A stretch of 57,332 bases of DNA, taken from positions 1 to 57,332 of the forward strand of contig CAMEJM010000011.1 in NCBI GenBank assembly GCA_945920215.1, written 5' to 3'. The notes beneath the pieces are model-generated. The model did no database searches. It was given only the letters and a program-made list of their open reading frames with translations, and had not been told where the DNA came from. Positions within the stretch are counted from its first letter, which is position 1. Each line of letters begins with the position of its first letter. The DNA is from an uncultured bacterium (GTDB lineage: Bacteria > Bacillota > Clostridia > Oscillospirales > CAG-272). The translations under genes were made by a program, and so were the position numbers. Shown here piece by piece: positions 6,649 through 17,977 of this stretch.

Positions 6649-7797
6649 ATGAAAATCATATTCGCAAAGGACGTACTGCTTGCCAACCTGTTGCCCGTGA
6701 TGGGGACTGTCTCCAATAAGAACACCATTACCTCTCTGGAGGGGGTTCTGATTGAAACTCTCGGCGGAAACACCGTGCGTTTTTCCACCTACGATATGAA
6801 TAAGGGGACGCGGACGACCTTTGAGGCGACGGAAGTCATCGAAGAGGGCAGTTATATCATCAACGCACAGCGCCTGATGCAGATTGTCAAGGTCATGGCG
6901 GACGGAGAAATCAATATAGAAGTGGATCAGAAATCGGCTGTGACCATCAGCTGCGGAAATTCCAGCTTCACCATGTATGCGCTCAACGGCGCGGATTTTC
7001 CGGGTCTGCCGGAGCTCAGCGGCGACCGCGGCTTTGAAATCAACGGAGACAGCCTCCGCGACATGATCGGGCGCGTGATGCACAGCATTGCCGAAAACGA
7101 CAGCCGCCCCAATCTGTGCGGCGCGTATTTTCGGATTGACGGAGGTCTTTTGCAGGTGGTTTCCTGCGACTCCTATACCCTGTCCGAGTGCAGCAAGGTA
7201 TGTGAAATCAACAGCATCGGGCAGGTACAGCAGGAGAAATTCTCCTTTATTCTTCCCGGTCACGCGCTCAATGAAATGAACAAGATTCTGAACGACAGAA
7301 AAGGAACGGTCAGCATCTATCTTGCGCGCAAGCACGCCATTCTGAAAACCGACGGACTGGTGTTCTTTACCCGTCTGATCGAGGGGGATTATTTCGATTA
7401 TCAGAGAATCATCCCGAAGGAGCAGACCATTTTCGTCAAATGCTCCCGCGAGAGACTTCTGACGGGACTCGAAAGAGTGCTTCTGGTGGCGGACGAAAAG
7501 ACCCAGGGAAGCGGCAGAAACTACGTAAAGATTGAAATCAAGGGAAGTACGCTGACCCTGACCTCTACCTCCACCACGGGGCGTGTCTATGACGAGCTGC
7601 CGTGCAGACACGAGGGAGAGGACTTGGTCATCGGCTTCAACTGCCGGTATCTGATCAACAGCGTCCGCGTGGCGACAGCGGACACTTTGGAGCTCTCTTT
7701 CCGCGCCCCGAACCAAGCCATGATCATTCGCGCGGCAGAGGAAAAAGAAGACGAGAAATTCTTCTATATGATTCTGCCCGTCCGCATGAGCGACTGA
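6649..7797 (+). CDS. dnaN: DNA polymerase III beta subunit (sliding clamp)
   Basis: 382 aa, three clamp domains of about 120 residues each. It is the processivity ring loaded on DNA for Pol III and other partners. Typical features are the N-terminus MKIIFAKDVLL, the segment AYFRIDGGLLQVVSCDSYTLS (domain II start) and the C-terminus MILPVRMSD, close to the usual MPMR-type end. AAAGGGAC precedes the ATG. recF begins 4 bp after the stop; the yaaA (S4-domain) gene often found here in Bacillota is absent. Confidence 0.97.
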   Translation: MKIIFAKDVLLANLLPVMGTVSNKNTITSLEGVLIETLGGNTVRFSTYDMNKGTRTTFEATEVIEEGSYIINAQRLMQIVKVMADGEINIEVDQKSAVTISCGNSSFTMYALNGADFPGLPELSGDRGFEINGDSLRDMIGRVMHSIAENDSRPNLCGAYFRIDGGLLQVVSCDSYTLSECSKVCEINSIGQVQQEKFSFILPGHALNEMNKILNDRKGTVSIYLARKHAILKTDGLVFFTRLIEGDYFDYQRIIPKEQTIFVKCSRERLLTGLERVLLVADEKTQGSGRNYVKIEIKGSTLTLTSTSTTGRVYDELPCRHEGEDLVIGFNCRYLINSVRVATADTLELSFRAPNQAMIIRAAEEKEDEKFFYMILPVRMSD

Positions 7798-7801
7798 ACA
7801 T

Positions 7802-8896
7802 ATGATACTCAAATGCTTTCGGGCGGAAAATTTCAGAAATATCGAGCGCTGTGAAATAGAATTTTCACCGGGCGTCAATTATGTATGGGGCGACAATGCC
7901 CAAGGCAAGACGAACGCGCTGGAGGGCATCTACCAGTTTGCGCGCGGAAAGAGCTTCCGCGCGGCGTCTGACGGGGAGCTTACCCGGCTTGGGCAAAGAG
8001 GCTTTGAGACGGAAATCACCTTTGAAACAAAAGAGAGGGAACAAACCCTGACGTACAGTTTTGAGGGAGGCTCCCGCAAGCGCCGCCGCAACGGCATTCC
8101 GATACGGCTGGGGGAAATGATGGGTCTGTTCCGCGCCGTGCTGTTCTGCCCCGAGCATTTGCAGATCGTAAAGGAGGGACCCGAAAAAAGACGGGAATTC
8201 CTCAACATTGCCATCTCGCAGTGCGACCCCGCGTATTCCGCGCATTACGCGGCGTACGCGAAAATTCTGGACAACCGCAATTTTCTTCTGAAAACCGCGC
8301 AAAAGGGTGGTTACGTCGATATGACGGAGCTTGCGGCGTGGTCGGAAAAAATGGCGGAGAGCGCCGCCGAGATTTACATGAGGCGCAAACGCTATATAGA
8401 GGGTTTTTCCCCGTTTGCGGAGGAGTTGATGGCTCAGATCTCCTCCCGAAAAGAAAAACTGGAGTTGTCTTACGAGGCGGATACCAAAGCGGAGAGCCGG
8501 GAGGAAGCCGCTCAGGAATACCGAAAGCTTCTGACAGAAAATTTGGCGCGCGAGTGTGCCGCCGGCTGTTCTCTTTGGGGCATCCACCGCGACGACATGA
8601 AACTGACGCTGGGCGGAATGCCGGCACGTGCCTTTGCCTCTCAAGGGCAGCAGCGGTCCGTGGTACTGGCGCTGAAAATGGCGGAGGGAGAGTATTCCAA
8701 AGCCCTGACCGGCGAATACCCCGTATTTCTGTTTGACGACGTGATGAGCGAACTGGACGAGCAACGGCGGGCTTTCGTCATGGGCGGGTCCTCGGAGAGA
8801 CAGCTCATCATCACCTCCTGCGACAGATACGAGCCGAAAAAAGACTTCAGCGAAATCCGCGTAGAGGGAGGACGTTATGTTTGTTCACATCGGTAA
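7802..8896 (+). CDS. recF: DNA replication and repair protein RecF
   Basis: 364 aa, usual length. SMC-like ATPase that helps load RecA at gaps. Walker A is NAQGKTNALEG (about residues 37-47), the family segment FCPEHLQIVKEGPEKRREFL is at about 115-134, the ABC signature region ASQGQQRSVVLALKMAE lies near 278 and Walker B FLFDDVMSELD near 309. It starts 4 bp after dnaN and overlaps remB by 20 bp, so the genes are co-transcribed. Confidence 0.96.
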   Translation: MILKCFRAENFRNIERCEIEFSPGVNYVWGDNAQGKTNALEGIYQFARGKSFRAASDGELTRLGQRGFETEITFETKEREQTLTYSFEGGSRKRRRNGIPIRLGEMMGLFRAVLFCPEHLQIVKEGPEKRREFLNIAISQCDPAYSAHYAAYAKILDNRNFLLKTAQKGGYVDMTELAAWSEKMAESAAEIYMRRKRYIEGFSPFAEELMAQISSRKEKLELSYEADTKAESREEAAQEYRKLLTENLARECAAGCSLWGIHRDDMKLTLGGMPARAFASQGQQRSVVLALKMAEGEYSKALTGEYPVFLFDDVMSELDEQRRAFVMGGSSERQLIITSCDRYEPKKDFSEIRVEGGRYVCSHR

Positions 8897-9137
8897 CGGA
8901 CAAACCGTGCCGTTTGATAAAATCATAGGACTGTTCGACCTGGACACCGTCTCCATTTCGGCGGTGAGCCGCGATTTTCTCTCCAGAGGAGAAAAAGAAA
9001 AACGCGTCAGATACAGCGACGAGGATCTGCCGCGCTCCTTCGTTCTGACGGAGGACGGCGGGATCAGACTTTCCCGTATTTCCACAGTCGGACTGAAAAC
9101 AAGAATCAACACGCCTCCGGGCACAGCAGAGGAGTAA
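8877..9137 (+). CDS. remB: Extracellular matrix regulator RemB-like (DUF370)
   Basis: 86 aa. RemB/YaaB family (DUF370), small DNA-binding-type proteins linked to matrix-gene control in Bacillus; function in Clostridia is less clear. The start MFVHIGNGQTVPFDKIIGLF is typical, as is position between recF and gyrB. The ATG at 8877 lies inside the end of recF with GAGGGAGGA upstream; gyrB starts 3 bp after its stop. The C-terminal residues beyond STVGLKTR are variable. Confidence 0.88.
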   Translation: MFVHIGNGQTVPFDKIIGLFDLDTVSISAVSRDFLSRGEKEKRVRYSDEDLPRSFVLTEDGGIRLSRISTVGLKTRINTPPGTAEE

Positions 9138-11081
<1,944 letters not shown>

Positions 11082-11095
11082 TAAGGACGGGAAAA

Positions 11096-13660
11096 ATGGA
11101 AGAAAGAGACGACAAGAAGCTCAGCCTCGAAGAGCTGATTGCTATGCAGAAAATCGAAGACCGCGTCATGGAAACCGAGGTGAAAGGCGCCTTCATCGAA
11201 TACTCCATGTCGGTCATAACAAGCCGCGCCCTGCCGGATGTCCGCGACGGTATGAAGCCGGGTCAGAGACGTATCCTGTACGCCATGTACGAGGATCACC
11301 TGACCTATGACAAGCCTTTCCGCAAATCCGCTACCACGGTCGGTAACGTGCTGGGTCGTTACCATCCGCACGGCGACGCCGCCGTATACCAGACCATGGT
11401 ACGTATGGCGCAGCCCTTCTCTCTCCGCTGCCCTCTGATCGAGGGGCACGGTAACTTCGGTAACGTGGACGGCGACGGCGCCGCCGCATACCGTTATACC
11501 GAGGCGCGCATGAGCCGTTTGGCGGATGAAATGCTGCGCGATATCGACAAGAACGTGGTTCCCATGACCCGCAACTTCGATAACACGCGGGACGAGCCGA
11601 CGGTACTGCCCTCCCGCTTCCCCAACATTCTGGTCAACGGCAGCGTGGGCATTGCGGTCGGTATGGCAACCTATATCCCCCCGCACAACCTGGGCGAGGT
11701 CATCGACGGCACCATCTACCGCATGGAGCACCCGGATTGCTCGGTATCCGACCTGATGCAGTTCATCAAGGGACCCGACTTCCCGACCCGCGGGATCGTC
11801 TACGGCACGGCGGGGTTGTATAACGCCTACACCACCGGCAGAGGCAGAGTGTACGTGCGCGCCCGCGCCACGGTCGAGGAGGAACACCACCGCATTATCA
11901 TCACCGAAATCCCCTACATGGTCAACAAGAGTCAGCTGATTACCTCCATGGCGGATTTGGTCAAGGATAAGAAAATCGACGGCATTACCGGTCTGCGCGA
12001 CGAATCGGGCAGAAACGGCATGAGAATCGTGGTGGAATACCGCCGCGACGCCAGCGGCGAGGTCATTCTGAATCAGCTTTACAAGTTCACCCAGTTGCAG
12101 GACACCTGCGCGTTCAATATGCTGGCGCTTGTCAACGGGGAGCCGAAAGTACTTTCCCTGCCGGAGATCCTCGATTTGTACATCGACTTCCAGGAGAGCG
12201 TGATCATCAACCGCACGCAGTTCGATCTGGACAAAGCCCTGAAAGAGATGCACATCTACGAGGGGTATCAGATTGCCATCGACCACATCGACGAGGTGAT
12301 CGCCACCATCAAATCCTCCGCCTCCATTCCGGAAGCGAAGGCAAACCTGATTGAGAAATTTGCCCTGACCGATCCGCAGGCACAGGCAATCGTCGAGATG
12401 ACTCTCGGACGTCTGTCGGGCTTGGAGCGGCAGAAGGTGGAGGATCGCCTTGCCAAGCTCAAGGAGATCGTGGCGTCTCTGGAGGAGATTCTGGCGGACA
12501 AGGAAAAGGTCAAGCAGATTATCCGCGATGAGATGACCGCTATCCGCGACCGCTTCTCCGACGCGCGCCGCACCGATATTGTCGAGGCGGGCGACGACAT
12601 TGACCTGGAGGACCTCATTGAGCGCCACACCTGTGTCATTACCATGACCCACAGCGGCTACATCAAGCGCCAGCGCGCGGACACCTATACCGCGCAGCAC
12701 CGCGGCGGCAAGGGGATCATCGGTATGACCACCAAGGAGGAGGACTTCGTTGAGAACGTGGTGGTGGCGAACAGCCACGCCCACCTGATGATGTTCACCA
12801 ACTTCGGCAAGGTCTATACCCGCAAGGTGTACAGGATTCCCGAGGCGGGCAGAAACGCCAAGGGTACCAATATCGTCAACATTCTGGAACTTGCCGAGGG
12901 CGAGAAGCTCACCGCCGTGATTGCCGTGGAGCAGTTCAACGAGGGCGAGTACCTGACCATGGTCACCCGCCGCGGCATCATCAAGCGCACGCTGCTCTCC
13001 GAGTATGAGTATCAGAGAAAGAACGGCAAGATCGCCCTGACGCTGGACGATGGAGACGAACTTCTGTACGTGCGCCGCACCACCGGCGACTGCGAACTGC
13101 TGATCGCCACCCACGAGGGTATGTCCGTGAAGTTTGAGGAGCAGAATGCCCGCGCCATGGGTCGTACCGCCCGCGGCGTGCGCGCGATCCGCCTCGACGG
13201 CGACGACTTCGTGATCGGCGTGGCTGTGGTCGACGAGAACAAGAAGCTCCTGACCCTGACCGAGCGCGGCTACGGAAAGCGCACCGATTTCGAGGAATTC
13301 CGCACCATGCTGCACCGCGGCGGCAAGGGCGTGTGCTGTCAGAACCTGACCGATAAGACCGGGAAGCTGGCGTCGGTTGCGGCTGTATCCGACGACGACG
13401 ATATCATGATCATCACCAGCGACGGCACCATTATCCGCACCCCCGCCAAGGACATCAACTGTTACAGCCGTACCGCCACCGGCGTCATTGTCATGCGCCC
13501 GAAGGAAGGCTCCTTCATCTATAACTTTACCTGCCTGCCGAGCGAGGAAGAAATCGAAGAGGAGGCGGAAGCGGGGATCGCCGCGGACGCCGAGCAGGAA
13601 AAGAAAGAAGCCATGAGCGAAATCGGAGAGGCGTTTGACGACGAGGATGGAGAGGCTTAA
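11096..13660 (+). CDS. gyrA: DNA gyrase subunit A
   Basis: 854 aa. Breakage-reunion subunit; catalytic Tyr lies in AAAYRYTEARMS (about residue 129). The C-terminal beta-pinwheel repeats are visible as GYIKRQRADTY, GRNAKGTNIVNIL, RRGIIKRT and GKGVCCQNLTDKTG; the GyrA box reads QHRGGKGI (about 536), close to the QRRGGKG consensus. A Glu/Ala-rich acidic tail ends the protein. The quinolone-determining segment reads HPHGDAAVYQTMVRMAQ: Ala at the E. coli Ser83 position and Gln at the Asp87 position. Confidence 0.98.
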   Translation: MEERDDKKLSLEELIAMQKIEDRVMETEVKGAFIEYSMSVITSRALPDVRDGMKPGQRRILYAMYEDHLTYDKPFRKSATTVGNVLGRYHPHGDAAVYQTMVRMAQPFSLRCPLIEGHGNFGNVDGDGAAAYRYTEARMSRLADEMLRDIDKNVVPMTRNFDNTRDEPTVLPSRFPNILVNGSVGIAVGMATYIPPHNLGEVIDGTIYRMEHPDCSVSDLMQFIKGPDFPTRGIVYGTAGLYNAYTTGRGRVYVRARATVEEEHHRIIITEIPYMVNKSQLITSMADLVKDKKIDGITGLRDESGRNGMRIVVEYRRDASGEVILNQLYKFTQLQDTCAFNMLALVNGEPKVLSLPEILDLYIDFQESVIINRTQFDLDKALKEMHIYEGYQIAIDHIDEVIATIKSSASIPEAKANLIEKFALTDPQAQAIVEMTLGRLSGLERQKVEDRLAKLKEIVASLEEILADKEKVKQIIRDEMTAIRDRFSDARRTDIVEAGDDIDLEDLIERHTCVITMTHSGYIKRQRADTYTAQHRGGKGIIGMTTKEEDFVENVVVANSHAHLMMFTNFGKVYTRKVYRIPEAGRNAKGTNIVNILELAEGEKLTAVIAVEQFNEGEYLTMVTRRGIIKRTLLSEYEYQRKNGKIALTLDDGDELLYVRRTTGDCELLIATHEGMSVKFEEQNARAMGRTARGVRAIRLDGDDFVIGVAVVDENKKLLTLTERGYGKRTDFEEFRTMLHRGGKGVCCQNLTDKTGKLASVAAVSDDDDIMIITSDGTIIRTPAKDINCYSRTATGVIVMRPKEGSFIYNFTCLPSEEEIEEEAEAGIAADAEQEKKEAMSEIGEAFDDEDGEA

Positions 13661-13817
13661 GTCTCTGCGCCGGCCTGCCAAAACCGTTTTTCCGTCCGCG
13701 CCGCAAGGCTGAAGTACGGCGCGCCGCCCGGATTTTCAGGCACTGCGCCGCTATGCGGCGCATGGGCGCGCGGGCTTTGCGCGCCGCAAAAATCGGAATG
13801 CCGTGAAAGGACGCCCC

Positions 13818-14450
13818 ATGAAAAAATTACTCGCCCTGTGCCTCTTGCTTTCCCTTGCGCTGTCGCTGTGCGGCTGCGGCGGAGGGGAGCCGACGGACGG
13901 GGAGTTGACGGATACCGCCGCGGCGCTCATCGAGAAATCCCGCGTGGTGAACCGCCTCTTTTTCGAGGAGGGAATCCCGGTGGACGAAACCGCGGCGCCC
14001 GAGAACAACTACCGCCCGGCGGACAAAGCCGCGTTGCGGGAGTTGGGGTTCGGTAGCGTTTCGGATATTCTCGGGTATATGGAAAGCGTCTGGAGCGCGT
14101 CCTATATGACCCGTTTCCGCAAGAGTGCCGTACTGGCGCCCGTGGTAGGCGACAACGCCATCGAAACCTACGCCTATTGCTTTGACAAAACAAACAAAGA
14201 CGGCAGCTTTGACTGTGTGATGGTCTATGCGGGCGGTCCGAATCTGAAGACCGACCATGCGGAGTATCTGACGGATACTCTGACCGTGACCGAAAAGACA
14301 AAGGACCGCGCGCGCCTCTCGCTTCAGGTCAGCGTGTCCAAAGAGGATCTGCCGCCGAAACAAACCGCTCTTTCCGTGACCCTTGTGCGGGAGCAGGACG
14401 GCGTGTGGCGGTTGGATTCCAATACCGCGGTGGCATACCCCACGCGGTAA
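13818..14450 (+). CDS. Putative secreted lipoprotein, unknown function
   Basis: 210 aa. The N-terminus is a type II signal peptide: Lys-Lys, a Leu/Ala-rich core (LLALCLLLSLALSL) and a Cys in LCGCGGGEP that would be lipidated. The mature part begins acidic and Thr-rich and then holds a mixed alpha/beta-looking domain with YAYCFDKTNKDGSFDCVMVY near 118-137. No family recognised. The ATG at 13818 is chosen because GAAAGG lies 8 bases upstream and the signal peptide begins there. Likely a separate unit downstream of gyrA; the 157 bp between them hold GC-rich hairpins without a clear T run. Confidence 0.75.
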   Translation: MKKLLALCLLLSLALSLCGCGGGEPTDGELTDTAAALIEKSRVVNRLFFEEGIPVDETAAPENNYRPADKAALRELGFGSVSDILGYMESVWSASYMTRFRKSAVLAPVVGDNAIETYAYCFDKTNKDGSFDCVMVYAGGPNLKTDHAEYLTDTLTVTEKTKDRARLSLQVSVSKEDLPPKQTALSVTLVREQDGVWRLDSNTAVAYPTR

Positions 14451-14585
14451 GCGTGCGGCTTCGCCGCGCTTGTCTCCGTGTGCTTGCGTCGGTTTGTGCG
14501 TGTTACCCGCCGGTTTGCTTGTGCGGACGTACTGCCGACGAACCCCCGTTATCCCCATCCAAACCCCTTGACAGGAGGTGCCGTA

Positions 14586-15062
14586 ATGCAACTGAATCAG
14601 AAAATCGTCCTTTTGCGCGCCGCGCACTCCATGACGCAGACCGACCTTGCCAAGGCGCTCTCCGTGACCCGGCAGGCGGTGTACAAATGGGAATCCGGGC
14701 AGTCCTACCCCGAGGCGATGACCCTGCTTGCCATGCGCTCTCTGTTCGGGGTTTCGGTGGACGATCTGCTTGACCCTGCCGTGGACCTGACCGACAAAGC
14801 GCTTGCAAAGCCGGACAGCACCGCGGAGCAACAGGCGCCGCAACGCCCCAAAAGAGAATGCGGAGAGGCGCAGGCTGCGCCCGCCAAAGAGAAAGCAGAC
14901 CCGAGCGCGGACGGCGAGGAGCCGCAAAAACCGCGCGCCGCTTCGCTTGAATCGCCCGAGAAGCAGGCCCGGGCGAAAGAGGAAACCGCCGCTCCCGAGA
15001 ACAAAGAACAAGAGGCGGCGCCCAAAAAGAAAAAGGGCTTTTTTGCCCGTTTGTTCCATTGA
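14586..15062 (+). CDS. XRE-family regulator with acidic/basic tail
   Basis: 158 aa. Residues 3-62 form a Cro/CI-type helix-turn-helix (LAKALSVTRQAVYKWESG is the recognition region), ending in LFGVSVDDLL, as in many Clostridia HTH_3 regulators. Residues 65-145 are low complexity, rich in Ala, Glu, Lys and Pro. The extreme C-terminus KKKKGFFARLFH is a basic-amphipathic patch that might touch the membrane; that is inference. A strong AGGAGG site at 14573-14578 fixes the start. Target genes unknown. Confidence 0.85.
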   Translation: MQLNQKIVLLRAAHSMTQTDLAKALSVTRQAVYKWESGQSYPEAMTLLAMRSLFGVSVDDLLDPAVDLTDKALAKPDSTAEQQAPQRPKRECGEAQAAPAKEKADPSADGEEPQKPRAASLESPEKQARAKEETAAPENKEQEAAPKKKKGFFARLFH

Positions 15063-15320
15063 GGGCACACCCAAGACCCGCGCAAGATCCCGCATGGCGG
15101 AGAGCGACAGGGTTGCCTGTCCGTTTCCGCGCATCGGAACACGCATAAGACGGAGAAAAACAGCATACTGATTGCATAAAGAAAAACGCCGCGGTCGATA
15201 CTCTTTCAAAAACAGCTCCGGCGCGGCGGGAGAAAGCGATTGCGTTAAGGGACAGCCCCTTATTCTGCGCTCTCATTTCATCCGCTCCTCTCCGCCGCGC
15301 GAGAGAAAAGAGGGGTACGT

Positions 15321-15599
15321 ATGCTGCGCGGCACAAGTAAACAAATCATCCATCTGAAAAATCCAGAAAGCAATCTGTTCGAAGAGGCTTTTCTGATTGT
15401 GAAAACCCCTCCGCACCCGGAGTCTTCCCGCCGCACCATGGTGGAGGAGGCAAACCGCCTGCTGGAGGAGCATCCCGCGGCGCCCGCGCAAACAGACGGG
15501 AGCCGTCCCGCCGGAGTATGGCGCGCACTGCGCTGGGTACTCCTTTATCTGACAGGCGCCCTGACCGGCGCTATGATTACCGTACTGTGCCTTTTATGA
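15321..15599 (+). CDS. Small single-pass membrane protein upstream of RNase J
   Basis: 92 aa, unrecognised. A hydrophilic N-terminal 65 residues with an EEANRLLEEHPAA helix precedes one membrane segment at the C-terminus (WVLLYLTGALTGAMITVLCL, about 71-90). GAAAAGAGGGG precedes the ATG. The stop is 20 bp before the RNase J start, so the two are very probably co-transcribed; a role in tethering or modulating RNase J is possible but untested. The 258 bp upstream hold no other gene. Confidence 0.65.
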   Translation: MLRGTSKQIIHLKNPESNLFEEAFLIVKTPPHPESSRRTMVEEANRLLEEHPAAPAQTDGSRPAGVWRALRWVLLYLTGALTGAMITVLCLL

Positions 15600-15619
15600 C
15601 GGCACGGTGAAAGGCTACT

Positions 15620-17644
15620 ATGGCGAACAACATGAACGAAAACAAAATCAACAATTCCGCTCCGAGCGCGCCCGCGCCTGCGCGCGCGCAGGAAAACCGG
15701 ACAAACAAAGAAAAAGGCGCTCCGCGCCGCCGCTTCGCCCCCCGCAGGGGGAACCCGAACGCAGCGGACAAGACGGGAGCGCAGGCGGCGCCCGCCGAGG
15801 GGCAAGGCGGTACGCGGAGAGAGACCTCCTCCGCACCTGCCCGTCCGCAGCGGCGTGCCGGCACGCCCGCTGCACAAACAACGGACGGCGCCGTTCCCTC
15901 CCCCTCCAAGGCAAAGAACAACCGCACCGGGAAACGCCCGCAGCGCGGCGCGCACAACGGCGCCGAGCGTAACCGCGACGGGATTCCGCTGAAGGTCATT
16001 TCTCTCGGGGGTCTCGGGGAAATAGGCAAGAACCTGACGGTTCTGGAATACGGGGACAACATCATGGTGGTGGACTGCGGCGTGGCGTTCCCCGATGAGG
16101 ATATGCTGGGCATCGATCTTGTCATTCCCGACATTTCTTACTTAGTCAACAATATTCAGAAGGTCAAGGGCATCGTGATTACCCACGGGCACGAGGACCA
16201 TATCGGCGCCCTGCCGTATGTATTGCAGCAGCTTCCCGTCCCTGTTTACTGCACCCGCCTGACTGCGGGGATCCTCGGCAACAAATTGCAGGAATTCCGT
16301 ATGCCGACCCGCCCCGACATCAAAGTGGTGCAGGCGGGAGACATTGTGAACCTCGGGGTGTTCCGCGTGGAGTTCGTCCACGTCAACCACTCGATTCCCG
16401 ACGCCTGCGCGCTGGCGATCCGCACCCCTGTGGGCATGGTGTTCCACACCGGGGACTTCAAGCTGGATACCTCCCCGATCGACGGCAAAATGATGGACAT
16501 CACCCGGATAGGCGAGATCGGAAACGCCGGGGTGCTGCTCATGCTCGGAGAATCCACAAACGCGGAGCGCCCGGGCTATACGCCCTCCGAGCGCTCGGTG
16601 GGGTCCTCCTTTGAAACCATTTTCTCGAATAACGCGGATAAGCGGGTGGTGATCGCCACCTTCTCCTCCAACGTCCACCGCGTACAGCAGATTATCGACG
16701 CCGCGGTGCGCCACCGCCGCAAGGTGGCGATCATGGGGCGCAGCATGGTCAACGTCATCGGCGCCGCCAACGAGCTGGGATATATGCACGTGCCGGAGGG
16801 GACGCTGATCGACATCAACGAAATCAAGCGTTTCCGCCCCGGGCAGCTCTGCCTGATCACCACCGGGAGCCAAGGGGAGCCGATGTCCGCGCTCTACCGC
16901 ATGGCGTTCGGCGAGCACGACCGCGTGAAACTGACCGAAAAGGATTTGGTGGTGCTTTCTTCGCACCCGATTCCCGGCAATGAAAAACTGGTCGGCAAGA
17001 TCATCAACACCCTGACCAAAAACGGGATAGGCGTGGTCAATACCGGCACCGCCGAGGTGCACGTTTCAGGGCACGCCTGCCAGGAAGAGCTGAAGCTCAT
17101 GCTGGCGTTGGTCAGACCGAAATTCTTTATGCCGGTGCACGGCGAAAGCAGACATCTTGCCGCGCATAAGGAACTGGCGCTCCAGATGGGGATTCCCGCG
17201 CAGAACATCATCATCAGCGATATCGGACGGGTGCTGGAGGTCGACCGCAACGGCACGCATTTCAACGGCACGGTGCCCTCCGGGCAGGTACTCATTGACG
17301 GCAGCGGCGTCGGCGACGTCGGCAGCGTCATTCTGCGGGAACGCCGCTTGCTTGCCGAGGACGGTATGATTGCCGTGGTCGCCGCGATCAATTCCTATGA
17401 CGGAACCATGCTTTCTCCCCCCGAAATCACCACCCGCGGCTTTGTGTACAGCAAGGACGCCGAAACCATGATGCAGGGCGCGCGGGAACTGACCGCCCGC
17501 CTCATTGACAAGGCGATCAGCCGCCGCAAGGTGGATCTTGCCGCATTGCGGAACACTCTGCGCGAGGAGCTGCAAAAATATTTCTTCCGTCAGACCAAGC
17601 GCAAGCCCGTCATACTCCCCATTCTGATAGACACGTATCTCTGA
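15620..17644 (+). CDS. rnj: Ribonuclease J with long low-complexity N-terminus
   Basis: 674 aa, about 115 longer than a typical RNase J. Metallo-beta-lactamase/beta-CASP nuclease acting in mRNA decay and rRNA maturation (5'-3' exo and endo). The catalytic core starts near residue 117 (IPLKVISLGGLGEIGKN), with the metal motif THGHEDHIGALPY (about 190-202), HTGDFKLD, the beta-CASP segment ATFSSNVHRVQQI and C-terminal HVSGHACQEEL and PVHGESRHL. Residues 1-115 are Asn, Arg, Pro and Ala-rich with no fold, resembling an RNA-binding or condensate-forming tail. Expected SDSTNAE reads GESTNAE. The window also has RNase Y and its partner YmdB. Confidence 0.95.
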   Translation: MANNMNENKINNSAPSAPAPARAQENRTNKEKGAPRRRFAPRRGNPNAADKTGAQAAPAEGQGGTRRETSSAPARPQRRAGTPAAQTTDGAVPSPSKAKNNRTGKRPQRGAHNGAERNRDGIPLKVISLGGLGEIGKNLTVLEYGDNIMVVDCGVAFPDEDMLGIDLVIPDISYLVNNIQKVKGIVITHGHEDHIGALPYVLQQLPVPVYCTRLTAGILGNKLQEFRMPTRPDIKVVQAGDIVNLGVFRVEFVHVNHSIPDACALAIRTPVGMVFHTGDFKLDTSPIDGKMMDITRIGEIGNAGVLLMLGESTNAERPGYTPSERSVGSSFETIFSNNADKRVVIATFSSNVHRVQQIIDAAVRHRRKVAIMGRSMVNVIGAANELGYMHVPEGTLIDINEIKRFRPGQLCLITTGSQGEPMSALYRMAFGEHDRVKLTEKDLVVLSSHPIPGNEKLVGKIINTLTKNGIGVVNTGTAEVHVSGHACQEELKLMLALVRPKFFMPVHGESRHLAAHKELALQMGIPAQNIIISDIGRVLEVDRNGTHFNGTVPSGQVLIDGSGVGDVGSVILRERRLLAEDGMIAVVAAINSYDGTMLSPPEITTRGFVYSKDAETMMQGARELTARLIDKAISRRKVDLAALRNTLREELQKYFFRQTKRKPVILPILIDTYL

Positions 17645-17677
17645 CGGGCGGGCTAAAACCATTCAAATGCGGCTCAG

Positions 17678-17842
17678 CGAAATATAACGCTGAGCCGCAA
17701 CGCTATTTGCCGCAAGCACTCGGTGGGCGAAGAGATAAGTTCGCCCGGGGGGCGAAGCGATAGGCGCTGCGCGCGAGATATTTCGCTCACGCGAAGTGAG
17801 ATTTGCCTGACGGCAAGAGATATTCCGCTTGCGCGGAGAGGA
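17678..17842. repeat. Modular hairpin array (composite G-R-D-C block)
   Basis: AACGCTGAGCC-type hairpin, then GAGATA and GCGATA linkers with TTCGCCC/GGGCGAA, GCGC, TTTCGC/GCGAA, TTTGCC/GGCAA and CCGC/GCGG stem-loops. The order of the last four agrees with 2361-2481 and, inverted, with 32490-32622. It lies immediately after the RNase J stop. Confidence 0.8.
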
Positions 17843-17868
17843 AATGAGAGGGAAAAACGTTTTTTCAG

Positions 17869-17915
17869 CCTCCATCCCCGAGGGAGGTGGCACGCGACAG
17901 CGTGACGGAAGGAGT
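17869..17915. repeat. REP-like element, GGCACGCGACAGCGTGAC family
   Basis: An interspersed element with a core GGCACGCGACAGCGTGAC flanked by inverted CCTCC/GGAGG-type arms. Two other copies are at 22116-22164 and, inverted, at 46752-46801. It is distinct from the GAGATATT hairpin arrays but always sits next to one. Confidence 0.7.
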
Positions 17916-17977
17916 CTACAAGAGAAACAAATGAGTTCCGCTTTGTCTGCTTCCCTCCGAAAAGCCCGTCCCTCAAA

